DNA of 64,000 nt from Kuschelorhynchus macadamiae (lineage: Eukaryota; Arthropoda; Insecta; Coleoptera; Curculionidae): the NCBI GenBank assembly GCA_030620095.1, contig JAUTXW010002182.1:346347-410346 (forward strand). The letters are read 5' to 3'. Positions 1 to 10,800 of the stretch are shown here, in pieces. The notes beneath the pieces were generated by a model. That model was not told where the DNA came from. It did no database searches and worked only from the letters and a program-made list of their open reading frames with translations. The position numbers were made by a program, and so were the translations under genes. Each line of letters starts with the position of its first letter. The stretch's first letter is position 1.

Positions 1-437
1 ATTATTATTATTGGCCACTCGTTCACTAATAGTTTCACAAAATTGCAAGCGGCGATCAAAATCGTCTTCGTTGAGTTCTTGTACCAACTGAATTTTATAC
101 GGGTGGAAATGGTGTTTTTTCAATATTCTTTGGACACTTGTACGATTCACGCCGGTCTCATTGGCTAATTTTCTTGTACTCAGCGTACTATCCATGGCAA
201 CTTGGCCCAATACAAAGACCTCCATAGCTTCATTTACTACAGGATTTTCCATCTGCCTCTTTTTATTTATAAGGGATCCAGTTTCGCGAAATTTTGCTAC
301 TAACTCGCGAACAATTTTGCCGGAAAGGTGTTTTTCAGGATGTCGTTCATTAAATATCTGCGCAACCCGATTGCCACATTCATTATTTTTAAAATAAAGT
401 TCGATTATTTCCACTTTTTCTGCAAGTGAGTACACCA
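1..437 (-). CDS. Transposase N-terminal part, DD41D-type (partial)
   Basis: Reading the minus strand from the ATG at 435-437, the frame stays open for about 145 codons to the window edge. It begins MVYSLAEKVEIIELYF, an N-terminal helix-turn-helix region like those of the other transposases here (DUF4817-like in insect proteins). A second HTH follows (TRKLANETGVNRTSVQRILK), then the linker HPYKIQLVQEL and DDFDRRLQFCE, which precede the catalytic domain in this family. The catalytic Asp residues lie outside the window, so class is inferred from the N-terminal resemblance. No stop or frameshift is seen. It would bind the element ends in the nucleus. Confidence 0.8.
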
Positions 438-931
438 TAATTATTGATAAAAAATTTAATGATATTGAGAAATTTAAACGCACAAGTTACAGAACAGCTA
501 TCTAGCAACTACCGCACCTGATCGTTGTGGCATGTCAAATCACTAAAATCAGCAGTAAACATCTAAAATAACAGGACAAAAATAGCGAATTGGTCGAAGG
601 AATTTATCCTTATCATTTACTCTGATAATTTGTAAATAAACATTTTAAATTTCAATCCTTCATATTTTCTAAATGACTTGACCGATTTTCAAAACCAAAG
701 CGGGAATGTATAGAGAATAGAAAGCCCTTTTCATTGCGGTACCACTTGACCCCTCTTCCCATTTGAAAAAGTTTGGGGGATGACACCCCCGCTTAGAGGG
801 TTGAAAATTTTGCGATCATTTTAAGGGCAAAAATTGTCCCCCTCACAAACAAAATTGACGTGTTTTTGGATTTTTTGAAAAAAAAATTACCCTGGCCGTT
901 ATGCCTTGCGGTACGTTTTCGATGGGCCACC

Positions 932-934
<3 letters not shown>
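1..934 (-). mobile_element. DD41D Tc1/mariner element A, cut by window start
   Basis: The right edge is a terminal inverted-repeat end, GGGCCACCCTG, at about 924-934, followed immediately by a (TA)n tract. This is the terminal format (CAGGGTG... read inward) shared with the other elements in the window. About 490 bp of AT-rich untranslated DNA separates this end from the transposase start at 437. The other end lies outside the window, so TIR length and target duplication cannot be checked. Confidence 0.75.

Positions 935-962
<28 letters not shown>
935..962. repeat. (TA)14 microsatellite at a transposon end
   Basis: Pure TA dinucleotide run starting directly at the terminal CCTG of element A. 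TA is also the target of these elements, so the run contains the insertion site. Confidence 0.95.
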
Positions 963-965
<3 letters not shown>

Positions 966-1647
966 GCCTTAAATTCAAAACAATTTTGTAGTAGCTTATT
1001 TAGAAAACCTTCTTGGGGGTGCCGACTAAAAAAAAAAAGAACATTGCTTTTTGTTTGTTAACACGACATAAGCTTCATACCCTTGCTTAGGCTATAAACG
1101 AAATCGACAAACAGATCGACAAGGTCTCTTAGATATCCTGTAGATAAATTAGATTAACTTTTTTTTGGGCAGGAAGTATTATTTAACTTTAGTATAGAGA
1201 TGAAGTATTAAAACTGTGGTACGAATTCAAAATAGCGATATAGCATGGCGGTCAAATCAAATGTTTGTAATCGTAAGAAAATTCTAGGATGTACATCTTT
1301 ACGTTTCAGAGTCCCTAGGTGCCAAAAAATATGTTTTCTCAATTCCATTGGTCTGTCTGTCGGCTTGTCTGTCTCTCTGTCGGCTCGAGGCGTAGCCAAA
1401 AACTACTTACCAGATTGAGTTTTTCCGCAAAAGTGTTACGTATCAATCAACCTGTAATATTTTGGTACTATTTCACGGCAGCAAAGCAAAATGGCGGTCT
1501 AATAAATTATTTAAAAAATCACTCTGAAAAACTGCTTAGATAAATTTCAAATTTTGGGCAAGCATTAAGGGTGATATAGCTAAAAGAAGGAAAAAATCAT
1601 AACAAGGGAAGTCCCGAGTAAAGGAAATTTACCGATTTTATCAAAAA
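963..1647. repeat. Dispersed non-coding repeat with GACAGACA module
   Basis: Contains three modules that recur elsewhere: a CTGTCTGTCGG-type tract near 1345-1390, a unit with 'gcaaaatggcggtctaat' near 1485-1505, and an end module near 1597-1640 (gaagtcccgagtaaaggaaa). The same modules appear around 14780-15400, 29860-30420, 44170-44900 and 59165-59380. It has no coding capacity. The set looks like one non-autonomous repeat family; its class is not established. Confidence 0.6.
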
Positions 1648-2160
1648 CTAGCTGGTACCCACGCCTTCGTTCGCGTATATGACTATAATGAAAGGGATGT
1701 AAAGAGGTACTTAAATCGCCTCATTTGAGTACCTCTTTATAAACCACGTTTGCTGTTGCATTCTCTGGCTATAAAATAGCCAAGCGACTACGCGAACTTA
1801 CTCTAGAGCATGCGACATAGAGTTAACCATAAGAAAAACTGTTTCTCCTAGACCAGGGCCAGAAATAATAGTAGACTTTATTACATTGTTTTGTAATGTT
1901 TTAACATGTAGCCGAGTTCCATTACACAATTTTGGTGGTTTTAAATTTCAAATAAGCATCACTGGTGCCCCCACTTTTAAAGTTAACTCATGAGGAGGGA
2001 TTTGGAGAGCGTAGGAACTCGAAAGGATAATTAACCGCATTTTCATGATCTATAACCACAGTAGTATTGAGTAGTATGTCAATTGTGTCATCTGCTATGC
2101 TATTTTTTAGAGTTGATATAGCTCGTTCGTTAAACCAAGAAGCGGTTTTATTTTGACAAC
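1648..2160 (-). mobile_element. Helitron 3' end with helicase remnant
   Basis: On the minus strand the element ends in CTAG (1648-1651) followed by T. About 9 nt upstream is a short hairpin with stem ACGC/GCGT. This is the classic Helitron 3' structure: subterminal hairpin plus CTRR, insertion between A and T. Upstream lies the decayed end of a Pif1-type helicase. The 5' part is missing or replaced by the tandem repeat at 2165-2990. The 3' end abuts an end module of the dispersed repeat, suggesting insertion into that repeat. Confidence 0.75.
1798..2160 (-). pseudogene. Helitron Rep/helicase C-terminus, decayed
   Basis: The minus strand reads ASWFNERAIS, then ENAVNYPFEFL. After a frameshift near 1990 it continues PPHELTLKVGAPVMLI, and after an in-frame TGA it continues NLKPPKLCNGTRLHVKTL, ending at the TAA at 1798-1800. 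These are the signature C-terminal motifs of Helitron Pif1 helicases (families read LKVGAP-hhLhRNL-PP-LCNGTR). The TGA falls where the family has Arg (CGA to TGA is one change). At least two disabling lesions make this copy inactive. The Rep HUH domain and helicase motifs I-IV are not present. Confidence 0.75.
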
Positions 2161-2164
2161 TTTC

Positions 2165-2990
2165 GAGTCCACTATAAACATTTAAGGGGTAGTTCCACAC
2201 CCTTGGAAACTGAGTTTTGAAGAATCCCTTCTTATCGAACCTCTGCGCTCTAAAATCAAGCTGTTTGCACAAGCGCAGCTTTCGACGGCAAGCGGTTTGA
2301 GAAAGATCGCAAAAATTAATCAATGACCCGATTTTTTCAAAAACCCTGTATGAATTTATAACAAATTTAAAAATATGTAATAAAATAAAATAAAAAGCAC
2401 GTGTTCAAGTGTTTTTCCGAATAAGTCATTGTTTTTTGAATAAAAAATATAATATTAAAGGGGTGGTTTCAGGCCCAAGTTTAAAAAAAAAATTAAAACA
2501 TGTAAAAAATAAAATGTAATTTTCTTTCCGAATAACTAACGGTTTTTTAAATTAAATATACTATAATATTTAAGGGATGGCTTTACCCCTTTGGACACAT
2601 TGTATGAATTTTTTAAAAATCCTAAAATATGTAAAAAAATAAATTGGAAAACAAGTGTTCGAGTGCTTTTTCGAAAAACTAAGCGGTTTTTAAATAAAAA
2701 AAATTGTGTTATTTGAGTGATAGTTTCACCCCTTTGAACACCCTGTATGAATTTTTAAAAAATCCTAAAATATGTAAAAAAATAAATTAAAAAACACGTA
2801 TTCAAGCGTTTTTCCGAAAAACTTACCGTTTTTTAAATAAAAAATTTAAGGGGTGGTTTCACCCCCTTGGAATTTGAATTTTGAAAAATCCCTTCTTATC
2901 GAACATTTACACCTTAAAATTAACCTGTATGAAAAAATTCAGCCTTTTAGCTTAAGCTGTTTGAGCTGGAGCGTGATAAGTCAACTAAGT
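2165..2990. repeat. Degenerate tandem repeat, unit about 115-140 bp
   Basis: The phrase 'aaggggtggtttcacccc' and variants recurs at about 2182, 2457, 2572, 2712 and 2846. It is followed by 'cctgtatgaattttt', 'cctaaaatatgtaaaaaaataaa' (in part) and 'gtttttccgaaaaac'. The first and last copies share a different flank, 'aatcccttcttatcgaac'. No coding potential. Confidence 0.75.
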
Positions 2991-2998
2991 CTTTTATA

Positions 2999-4986
2999 CA
3001 GTGACCGTCTAAAGTCCGTTCCCCCCCTACTAATTTTTGAGCCAACTCGTATATCGCAACGAAATTTAGAGGGCTTAAAAAGGAGATGAAAAGCTATTTT
3101 TTTATGAAAAAATGATAGCTAAAAATTATAAAATGGCGGCTACGCGCCATCTTGAATTAATATTTTAAATACAACACCCCGCATATTATTCCATTTTCAA
3201 AATCTGCTGATTATTCTTAACATTTTTCTCTAATACACTTTATTCCTAAATGTAATTGTTTTCGAAGTAATGACGTTTGAAAATTGAAAATCCGGTTTAA
3301 AATGAAGTAATGGTTTTAGTCACTTTCGATAAAAAATTCTGCTAACTAAATTTTTTAATTAATTTGTAGTTAAATCTTTTAATGAATTCGACTAATAAGA
3401 GGCGTAAAGACAGTATTTTAAGGATAAACAGTACCACTTACCGGAAAATCTTGAAGATTACGAATTTATTCTGTAAATTCACAAGGAAAACAAATTAGTT
3501 GGTAAAAAAATATTTTATTTATTTTTGAATAACACTTATTTAACCCCAACAATAATTATTTTATCAAGTGTTCGATGTGGCCCCCTCCTAAATCTTGACA
3601 ATAAAGTGCCCTATTATGAATAGCTTCTCTCACGTTGATGAAAGTCTGTTCATCTATTTCTTCACATGCTTATCTTATTCTGCGTTCCAACTCTTCTATT
3701 GTTTGACATTCAGTGGCGTAGATTTTTAACTTCAGATATCTCCAAAGAAAAAAATCTAGAGGGGTAAGATCCGGAGATCTTGGTGGTCATTCTGTACTTT
3801 CCCTGCGACCTATCCATCGCCCAGGAAAGTTTGTATCGAGAAACTCTCTAGCCATGCGATAGAAATGGGGAGGTGCTCCGTCCTGCTGAAATATGATTTC
3901 ACGATTTTCAAACTCTTCCTGATTGTTTAATACAATTTGTCTTATTCGAGGTTCACTTTCAGTTTCTAAAAGATTTCTGTAAAGATCTCCTGTAAGATTA
4001 CCTCTGATGAAAATCGGTCCAACAACGTGGTTGCCCAAAATCCCCGCCCAAACATTAACTTTTTCAGGAAACTGGGTATGCCCTTCTCTAAAAATATGCG
4101 GATTAGTATCGCTCCAGTATCGTACGTTCTGTTTGTTGACTTTTCCATTAAGGAAAAACGTGCATTCATCTGAGAAACATACACGTTTTAGGAAGGATCG
4201 TTCTCCTTCAATTTTTCTTGCTAACCACTCACAAAATTCAACCCTCCGGTCTGGATCATCCTCCGTGAGAGCATGCAGGATTTTCATTTTACAGGGATGA
4301 AATTTTTCATTTTTTAGGACTCTTTGGACACTTTTCGAACTTACCTCGCAGGCTTCAGCAACTGCAGACGTCGACTGAGTAGGATTAATTACCATTTCAG
4401 CAACAATTTCAATTTTATTTTCTTCTGAAAGAAGTGGTCTTCCTGATCTTGGAGCATCTTTCATCGTACCAGTTGCTTGGAGCTTATTTAAAAGTTTGCG
4501 CAAATATGACCGCGAAATAGGGTTTTCGGGAAATCTATCGTTAAACATACGGACTGCTAGATGAAAATTTCTTTCAGCTTCTCCAAAAATCAAAACGGAC
4601 TATTTGACAGTTAGTTATCAAGATGTTACCGCGACAACGATTTTGTTTCCAACGCAAACTTGATCGTATTTTTGATTGAATTTGAAATGACCAAAATGTC
4701 AATTTTCAAACGTCATTATTTCGAAAGCAATTACATTTAGGAATAAAGTGTATTGGAGAAAAATGTTAAGAATAATGAGCAGATTTTGAAAATGGAATAA
4801 TATGCGGGGTGTTGTATTTAAAATATTATTTCAAGATGACGCGTAGCCGCCATTTTATAACTTTTAGCTATCATTTTTTCATAAAAAAATGGCTTTTTAT
4901 CTCTTATTTAAGCCCTCCAAATTTCGTTGCGATATACAAGTTGGCTCAAAAATTAGTAGGGGGGAACGGACTTTGGACGGTCACTG
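2999..4986 (-). mobile_element. DD41D Tc1/mariner element B, complete ends
   Basis: Left end CAGTGACCGTC at 2999 and right end GACGGTCACTG at 4986 are inverted copies, each flanked by TA (2997-2998 and 4987-4988). The inverted repeats extend about 288 bp (2999-3287 and 4699-4986) with few mismatches. Length is 1988 bp. It carries a minus-strand transposase with two in-frame stops. The short spacing and near-identical TIRs suggest moderately recent insertion. Confidence 0.9.
3556..4593 (-). pseudogene. DD41D transposase with two nonsense codons
   Basis: The frame runs from about 4593 down to TAA at 3556. No ATG lies at the upstream edge (TTG at 4591-4593), so the true start may be lost. It contains an HTH (SAVAEACEVSSKSVQRVLK), the first catalytic Asp in CFSDECTFF, the second in FQQDGAPPH and the third in SPDLTPLDFF, with 41 residues between the last two. 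A TGA replaces Trp in WPPRSPD near 3787, and a TAA lies near 3671. It ends GGGHIEHLIK. Otherwise the frame is uninterrupted, so it is a recently inactivated gene. Confidence 0.85.
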
Positions 4987-6115
4987 TATATTTGTATAGA
5001 TTAGAAAGAATTCCTACTGGTGCTGAAATATTGTTTCCTATATCTGTGTCTCACTTAAATTTTAAACAAGTGTTTTTATTTACTTAGTTAAAATGGATTT
5101 CCATCAAGTAACAGCTGGTTCTGTTCAATATTTTTTAATAAAAAAAATATCTTTGTTAGTATTAAAATCACTATGCATGGAATAAAACCATTTTACCAGG
5201 CTACAATTATACCATCTTGTCAAGCGGCTAGACAAACCCGAAGCATAAAAGAATCAACAACCCTATCATTTAATTCCAGGAAGTGATGGCTTCATGTCGT
5301 AATATTAGTAGAACATATTTTAATATTGTTAAGGAAATTATTGCTGTTACAAATCAAAATACGACAATTTAAAAAGTTTCACTTATAAAAGTGGTTGACA
5401 GACTGCAATGTAAACAATAGACACCAAGTTGTAAAAGTAAAATGTTGGTTCATTTGGTAATTTGTGTTCTATCGGATGGTTTATTGTGAAAAAATATGAG
5501 ACTCCTGGTAAGTATTTTGATAATGTTTTAGTAGGATGCATTTTCTTTTTAAACATTTACAGAGTTATAAAAGTAGTTGTATGTTGCTTCAAAATGGATG
5601 GAATATAAATTACAAAAAATTATCGTATTTATTTAGGGAAATCTTCATGTTTGGTTTCTTAAGTCAATTTCAAGGCAACCATACATTTAAATTATAATTA
5701 AAAACATACATACCTACATATTTCAGTTCTTTCATTTATCTGCGCTTTTCCTCTTTCTCTTCCTTACTATTATGTTTCTTTTGCTGTGAGCGTGTAGAAA
5801 GTAAGTACTCTCCGCACGCAAGTGCTTGAAAAGGACATTTTTTTTCAACTGTGTCAAAAGTAGTAGATATATTTTTTTTTCAAAAATCCGCTTATCAGAA
5901 AGAAGCAATTTCTCATCTAGATTTGCCATTTTTCACTATTATAAAAAAATCAAAAATTCATCCCCTTATTTATATTTTAATTTTGACCTACATCGTATTA
6001 TAATCTCAAATCATTCCAGTTAGCTTAATGCTTAGTAACCTTAGTTATAATTGTTTTAACAATAGTGTTAATAGACAAGTCTCGGTTGGGATGACACCAA
6101 AAAGCAATAACAACA
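4987..6115. other. No gene recognised
   Basis: AT-rich DNA with poly(A) and poly(T) tracts. Short open frames are present (for example 5732-5929) but none has recognisable motifs, and they overlap low-complexity sequence. Confidence 0.5.
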
Positions 6116-6405
6116 ATGTATGCGTCTGTGCGTGATTTAGTTTGCGTAGACATAGACGAAGGTGTAATTCCTGAAAGTATTTTGGAAGAAGCTGCAGCGG
6201 TCAGTTTGGGAAAGCTGAAAAGAAAAGAAAGAAGGAATACAAAGTTTCTATACAATGGTGCAAGGAGAAACAGGCAAAATCTCTAGAAGTATTTCTAGAT
6301 TATTTTGGCGAAAAATCCGAAACCTGCAGATCTTCTACGCTATGGTCAATTTTTTTCAAAGCTCAAATTGATCATCAAAACAAACAAAGATGTGGATATA
6401 GGTAA
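6116..6405 (+). pseudogene. Crypton-like tyrosine recombinase N-terminal fragment
   Basis: The ATG at 6116 opens MYASVRDLVCVDIDEGVIPE then SILEEAAAVSLGKL. A frameshift near 6225 moves to another frame that reads VSIQWCKEKQAKSLEVFLDY and FGEKSETCRSSTLWSIFFKA, ending ..QRCGYR then TAA, or possibly a splice donor (GGTAAAT). This resembles the N-terminal, core-binding-like half of insect Crypton/tyrosine-recombinase-derived proteins (pattern: 'W-KEK...hhLhYF.E.......STLW...'). The catalytic R-H-R-Y region is not visible. Compare the exon at 42624-42868. Family assignment is from recalled resemblance only. Confidence 0.45.
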
Positions 6406-6507
6406 ATAATCAAAATTAACAGCCTATTTGAAACTGAAAAACGTAGGAAATCGTCTAAAAAATCCAAAGTTTTTTCAAAAGCAAAATATTTTTCCGAGGC
6501 ATATATA

Positions 6508-7769
6508 TGCACTGTTACGAAAGAACTTGATTTCTAAAAAAAAATGTAATAAAAGTCCTACAGAAATTAAGTTATAATTCTGAATGTCAATAACAAAATG
6601 TAAAATAAATATCTGTGTTTTGCGCTCATCGTTGCGATATCACAACACTCATTAATAATTTCTTGTAGCAAATGTTGTACTAATCCACTAAAGAAAACAA
6701 AATACCAGGAATTTTTTGTTTTTTTCATATTAATAAGAACATGTAAATAATGTTTAATCTGTATCGTGAGTGATCTGAATGAACAACGGTTGATTTTTGT
6801 GAATTTAAAAAAAGTATTTTGCGAGTTTATGTTTTTCCATATTTATTAAAAATGGCACATGAGTACAGTAATGAGGAGTTAGTGGATATTGTTTTAGCGT
6901 ACGGAGAAGCAGGGCAAAATTCGCAAGCGGCTTCTCGTTTCTATGCAAACCGATTTCCGAATAGGCACATACCACATCCACAAACATTTACTTTAATTGT
7001 TTTACGTGCACGTGCGAGTGGAGATTTGCGCCCCAGACGTGGGGTGGATGGGAGTCGGGTTCATTTTTTACTCGTAATGGTATAACCAATCTTCACAATA
7101 CACACGTTTGGTCCTTTGAAATTCCTCACGCAATAGTCCAGACAAACTTCCAACATCGTTTTTCTTTAAACATGTGGGCAGGTATTATCGATGAACGTCT
7201 AATTGGACCGTTCATATTGCCAGATCGGATGGATGGTCACCAGTATTTGGAATTTCTTCGGAATGATTTGCCGGTCCTTCTTGAAGATGTGCCATTGGCG
7301 GTCCGAGCAAGGATGTCATTTCTGCACGATGGGGCACCTCCGCATTTTCGTTTAGAAGTTCGTAATTTTTTGAATGAGGTACAGCAGATACGCTGGATCA
7401 GTAGGGGTGGACAAATTGCATGGCCTCCACGGTCTCCCGATCTAAATCCTCTGGACTTCTTTTTATGGGGATACTTAAAAAACGAGGTATACCGTACTCC
7501 AGTTCAGAATATTGAAGATCTGCGTGACCGAATCACAGTGGCTGCCGATAATTTGAGATTTCAAGCACAGCAGGAAGGAGGTGTATTTCAGTTAGTGCGC
7601 CGAAATTGGATTAGACGCGCCCAAGCTTGCATTGAAGCCAATGGAAACAATTTTGAAGAGCTTTTATAAGTAAGTGAACTGGTAAACTGTATTATTCTAT
7701 AATCTCGATTTCTGTACGACTTTTATTACATTTTTTTTTTGAGAAATCAACTTCTTTCGTAACAGTGCA
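6508..7769 (+). mobile_element. DD41D element C, internally deleted
   Basis: Ends TGCACTGTTACG (6508) and CGTAACAGTGCA (7769) are inverted and flanked by TA (6506-6507, 7770-7771). Inverted similarity covers about 75-80 bp at each end, much shorter than in elements D, E, M, O and Q. Its transposase has lost the middle third, including the first catalytic Asp, so the copy is non-autonomous. Confidence 0.85.
6852..7669 (+). pseudogene. DD41D transposase, middle deleted
   Basis: ATG at 6852 gives MAHEYSNEELVDIVLAYGEA, the N-terminal DUF4817-like region, through ARASGDLRPR. The frame then breaks near 7050-7060. The C-terminal part continues in another frame: FTRNGITNLHNTHVW, SLNMWAGIIDERLIGPF, LHDGAPPHF (second Asp) and SPDLNPLDFFLWG (third Asp, 41 residues later), ending FEELL at 7669. 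About 90-100 codons, spanning the second HTH and the first catalytic Asp, are missing. Confidence 0.85.
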
Positions 7770-7804
7770 TATGTGGTTAAAATTTCGTGGATAAGTTTTT
7801 AAAC

Positions 7805-7866
<62 letters not shown>
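7770..7866. repeat. (TA)n microsatellite, about 58 bp
   Basis: TA run at 7809-7866, preceded by 'aaacaccctatata', a likely decayed CACCCTG element terminus. It separates element C from the tandem array. Confidence 0.85.
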
Positions 7867-7869
<3 letters not shown>

Positions 7870-10800
7870 TTCGAAAACTTTTCTGGTAATATATTTTGTT
7901 AGTTCGTTTATATATTAATTCGATGCCATAAAGAACGAAAAAAATATCCATTTGGTCTTAGAATTTATGGTTGAATTTCCACAACGCGCGGAAATTGTGA
8001 AAATTCGCGATTTTGTAAGGTCTCGCGGAAAAGCTTACAACTTTTCTCTCTTAAAAATAGGCAAATGCGGTTTTCGGCATTCAATTGAGAGAAAACAATT
8101 CTATAACTTCTGAAATCTTCAAATTTTTATAACAACAATAAGTGTTTGGAAAATGTCAACGATTTTAGTGAAAAAATGTTAAATTTGCATGTGCAGAGGT
8201 TGGGAAAAAAATTCACATCTCTAAAACAAAGTAAGATAGAGAGGTGCGGTTTGTGTTATTTTATTTAAAAGTAACCATTCCAAAACAAGTTTTAATATAG
8301 TCAAGCTATAGTCCCAAAAAAATGTATAGAAACATTTTCGAGAGTGAAAATTTGTACATATGCTTGCAAAAATTTCGAAAATTTTTTTGGTAATAGATTT
8401 CATTCAAATATCGTTTATTTACTAATTCGATGCCATAAAAAATTAAAAAAAGGTCCTAGGATTTATGGTTGAATGAATTTCCACAACCCGCGAAAAATAT
8501 GGAAATTCACGATTTTGCAAGGTCTCGCGGAGCAGCCCACATCTTGTTTCCCTTTAAAGATAGACAAATGCTGTTTTCGCCATTTAATTCAGAAAGACTT
8601 AATCTATAACCTCTGAAATTTTCAGATTTTTGTAACTATCACAAGAGTTCGGAAAATATCGAATGTTTTAGTGAAAAAATGGTGTATGCGCGTGCGCAGA
8701 ATTTCGGGGAAAAATCATATCTCCGAAACAAAGAAAGATAGAGAGGTGCGGTTTGCGTTATTTTATTTAAAAATAACTATTTTAAACCATATGTTAATGG
8801 GGTGAGGCTATAATAACAAAAAATATAGAAAATAATTTTCCAAAGTGAAAATTTAGTCATATCTCCGAAAATATTTATCCCTCGTCAATACTAATGTGTT
8901 CAATGCATTTCTTAGGTCAAACTACATACAGAAACATGTATTTTCAAAGCGTTTTTCGAAAAAAATTTTTTTTCCATTTTCCGACCAAAAAATTTTGCAT
9001 ACATATGCATGGAAAAATTTCGAAAATTTTTTTGGTAATAGATTTTGTTCAAACTTTGTTTATATACTAATTCGATGCCATAAAAACCGAAAATAATGTC
9101 CATTTGGCCCTAGGATATATGGCTGAATTTCAACGACCCGCGGAAAATCTGGAAATTCCCGATTTTGCAAAGTTTCGCGGATGAGCCAACAACTTTTTTC
9201 CCTTAAAAGATAAGCAAATGCGATTTTCGGCATTCAATTAAAAAAGAATCAATCTATAGCCTCTGAAATTTTCAATTTTTTACGACCCTCACAAGTGTTC
9301 GGAAAATATCGACGACTTTAGTGAAAAAATGGTGAATGTGCATGTGCAAAAGTTCAGAAAAAATTCGTATCTCTAAAACAAATAAAGATAGAAAAGGGCG
9401 GTTTGCATTATTTTATTTAGAAACAACCATTTTAAAACATGTTTTAATGGGGTAAGCCTATAGTCACAAAAAATGTGGAAAATCCTTTTCCAAAGGGAAA
9501 ATGTACTGATATCTCCGAAAATATTTATCCCTCGTCAATACTAACGTGTTCAATGCATTTCTTAGCTCAAAATACATACAGAAACACGTATTTTCAAAGC
9601 ATTTTTCGAAAAAAAATTTTCCGCCCTAAAAATTTTCCATACATATACAAGCAAAAATTTCCAAAATTTTTTTTGGTAATAGATTTTGTTCAAACTTCGT
9701 TTATATACTAATTCGATGATAAAAAAAACGAAAAAAACATCCATTTGGTCCTAGGATTTATGGTTGAATTTCCACGACTCGCGGAAAATCTGAAAATTCA
9801 CGATTTTGCAAGGTATCGCGGAAAAGCCCACAACTTTTTTTCCCTTAAAAGATAGGTAAATGCGGTTTCCGCGATTAAATTCAGGAAGGATCAATCTATA
9901 ATCTCTAAAATTTTCAACTATCACAAGTGTTCGGAAAATATCGACAATTTTAGTGAAAAAATGGTGAATGCGCATGTGCAGGGTTTCGGAAAAAAATTCA
10001 TATCTCCGAAACAAAGAAAGGTAGAAATTTGCGGTTTGCGTTATTTTATTTAGACATAACCATTTTAAAATATATTTAAACGGGGTGTAGCTATAGTCAC
10101 AAAAAATGTGGATACAAATTTTTCGAAGTGAAAATTTGGTCATATCTCCGAAAATATTTATTCAAAATATATGCAACAATATCGAAAAATTTTTTGGTAA
10201 AAGATTTCGTTCAAGCTTCGTTTATATACTAATTCGATGCCATAAAAAATAAAAAAAAAACATCAATTTGGTCCTAGGATATATGGCTGAATTTGCACGA
10301 CCCGCGGAAAATCTGGAAATTCACCATTTTCCAAAGTCTCGCGGAAGAGGTCACAACTTTTTTCCCCTAAAAAATAAGCAAATGCGGTTTTCGGCATTCA
10401 ATTCAAATAGAATCAATCTATAGCCTCTAAAATTTTCATTTTTTTTCGACCATCACAAGTGTTTGGGAAATATCGAAAATTTTAGTGAAAAAAAATGGCG
10501 AATGCGTATGTGCAGGGGTTCGGAAAAAAATTCATATCTCCGAAACAAAGAAAGGTAGAGATTTGCTGTTTGCGTTATTTTATTTAAAAATAACCATTTT
10601 AAAATATATTTAAACAAGGTGAAGCTATATTCACAAAAAATGTGGGTACAAATTTTTCAAAGTGAAAATTTGGTCATATCTCTGAAAATATTTATATGCA
10701 AAAATTTCGAAAATTTTTTTGATAAAAGATTTTTTCAAACTTCGTTTATATACTAATTCGATGCCATAAAAAATTTAAAAAAAAACATCAATTTGGTCCT

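Noticed and set aside
1208..1543. Short frames around the GTCTGTC tract
   Set aside because: They fall in the dispersed non-coding repeat, which recurs elsewhere with different frames.
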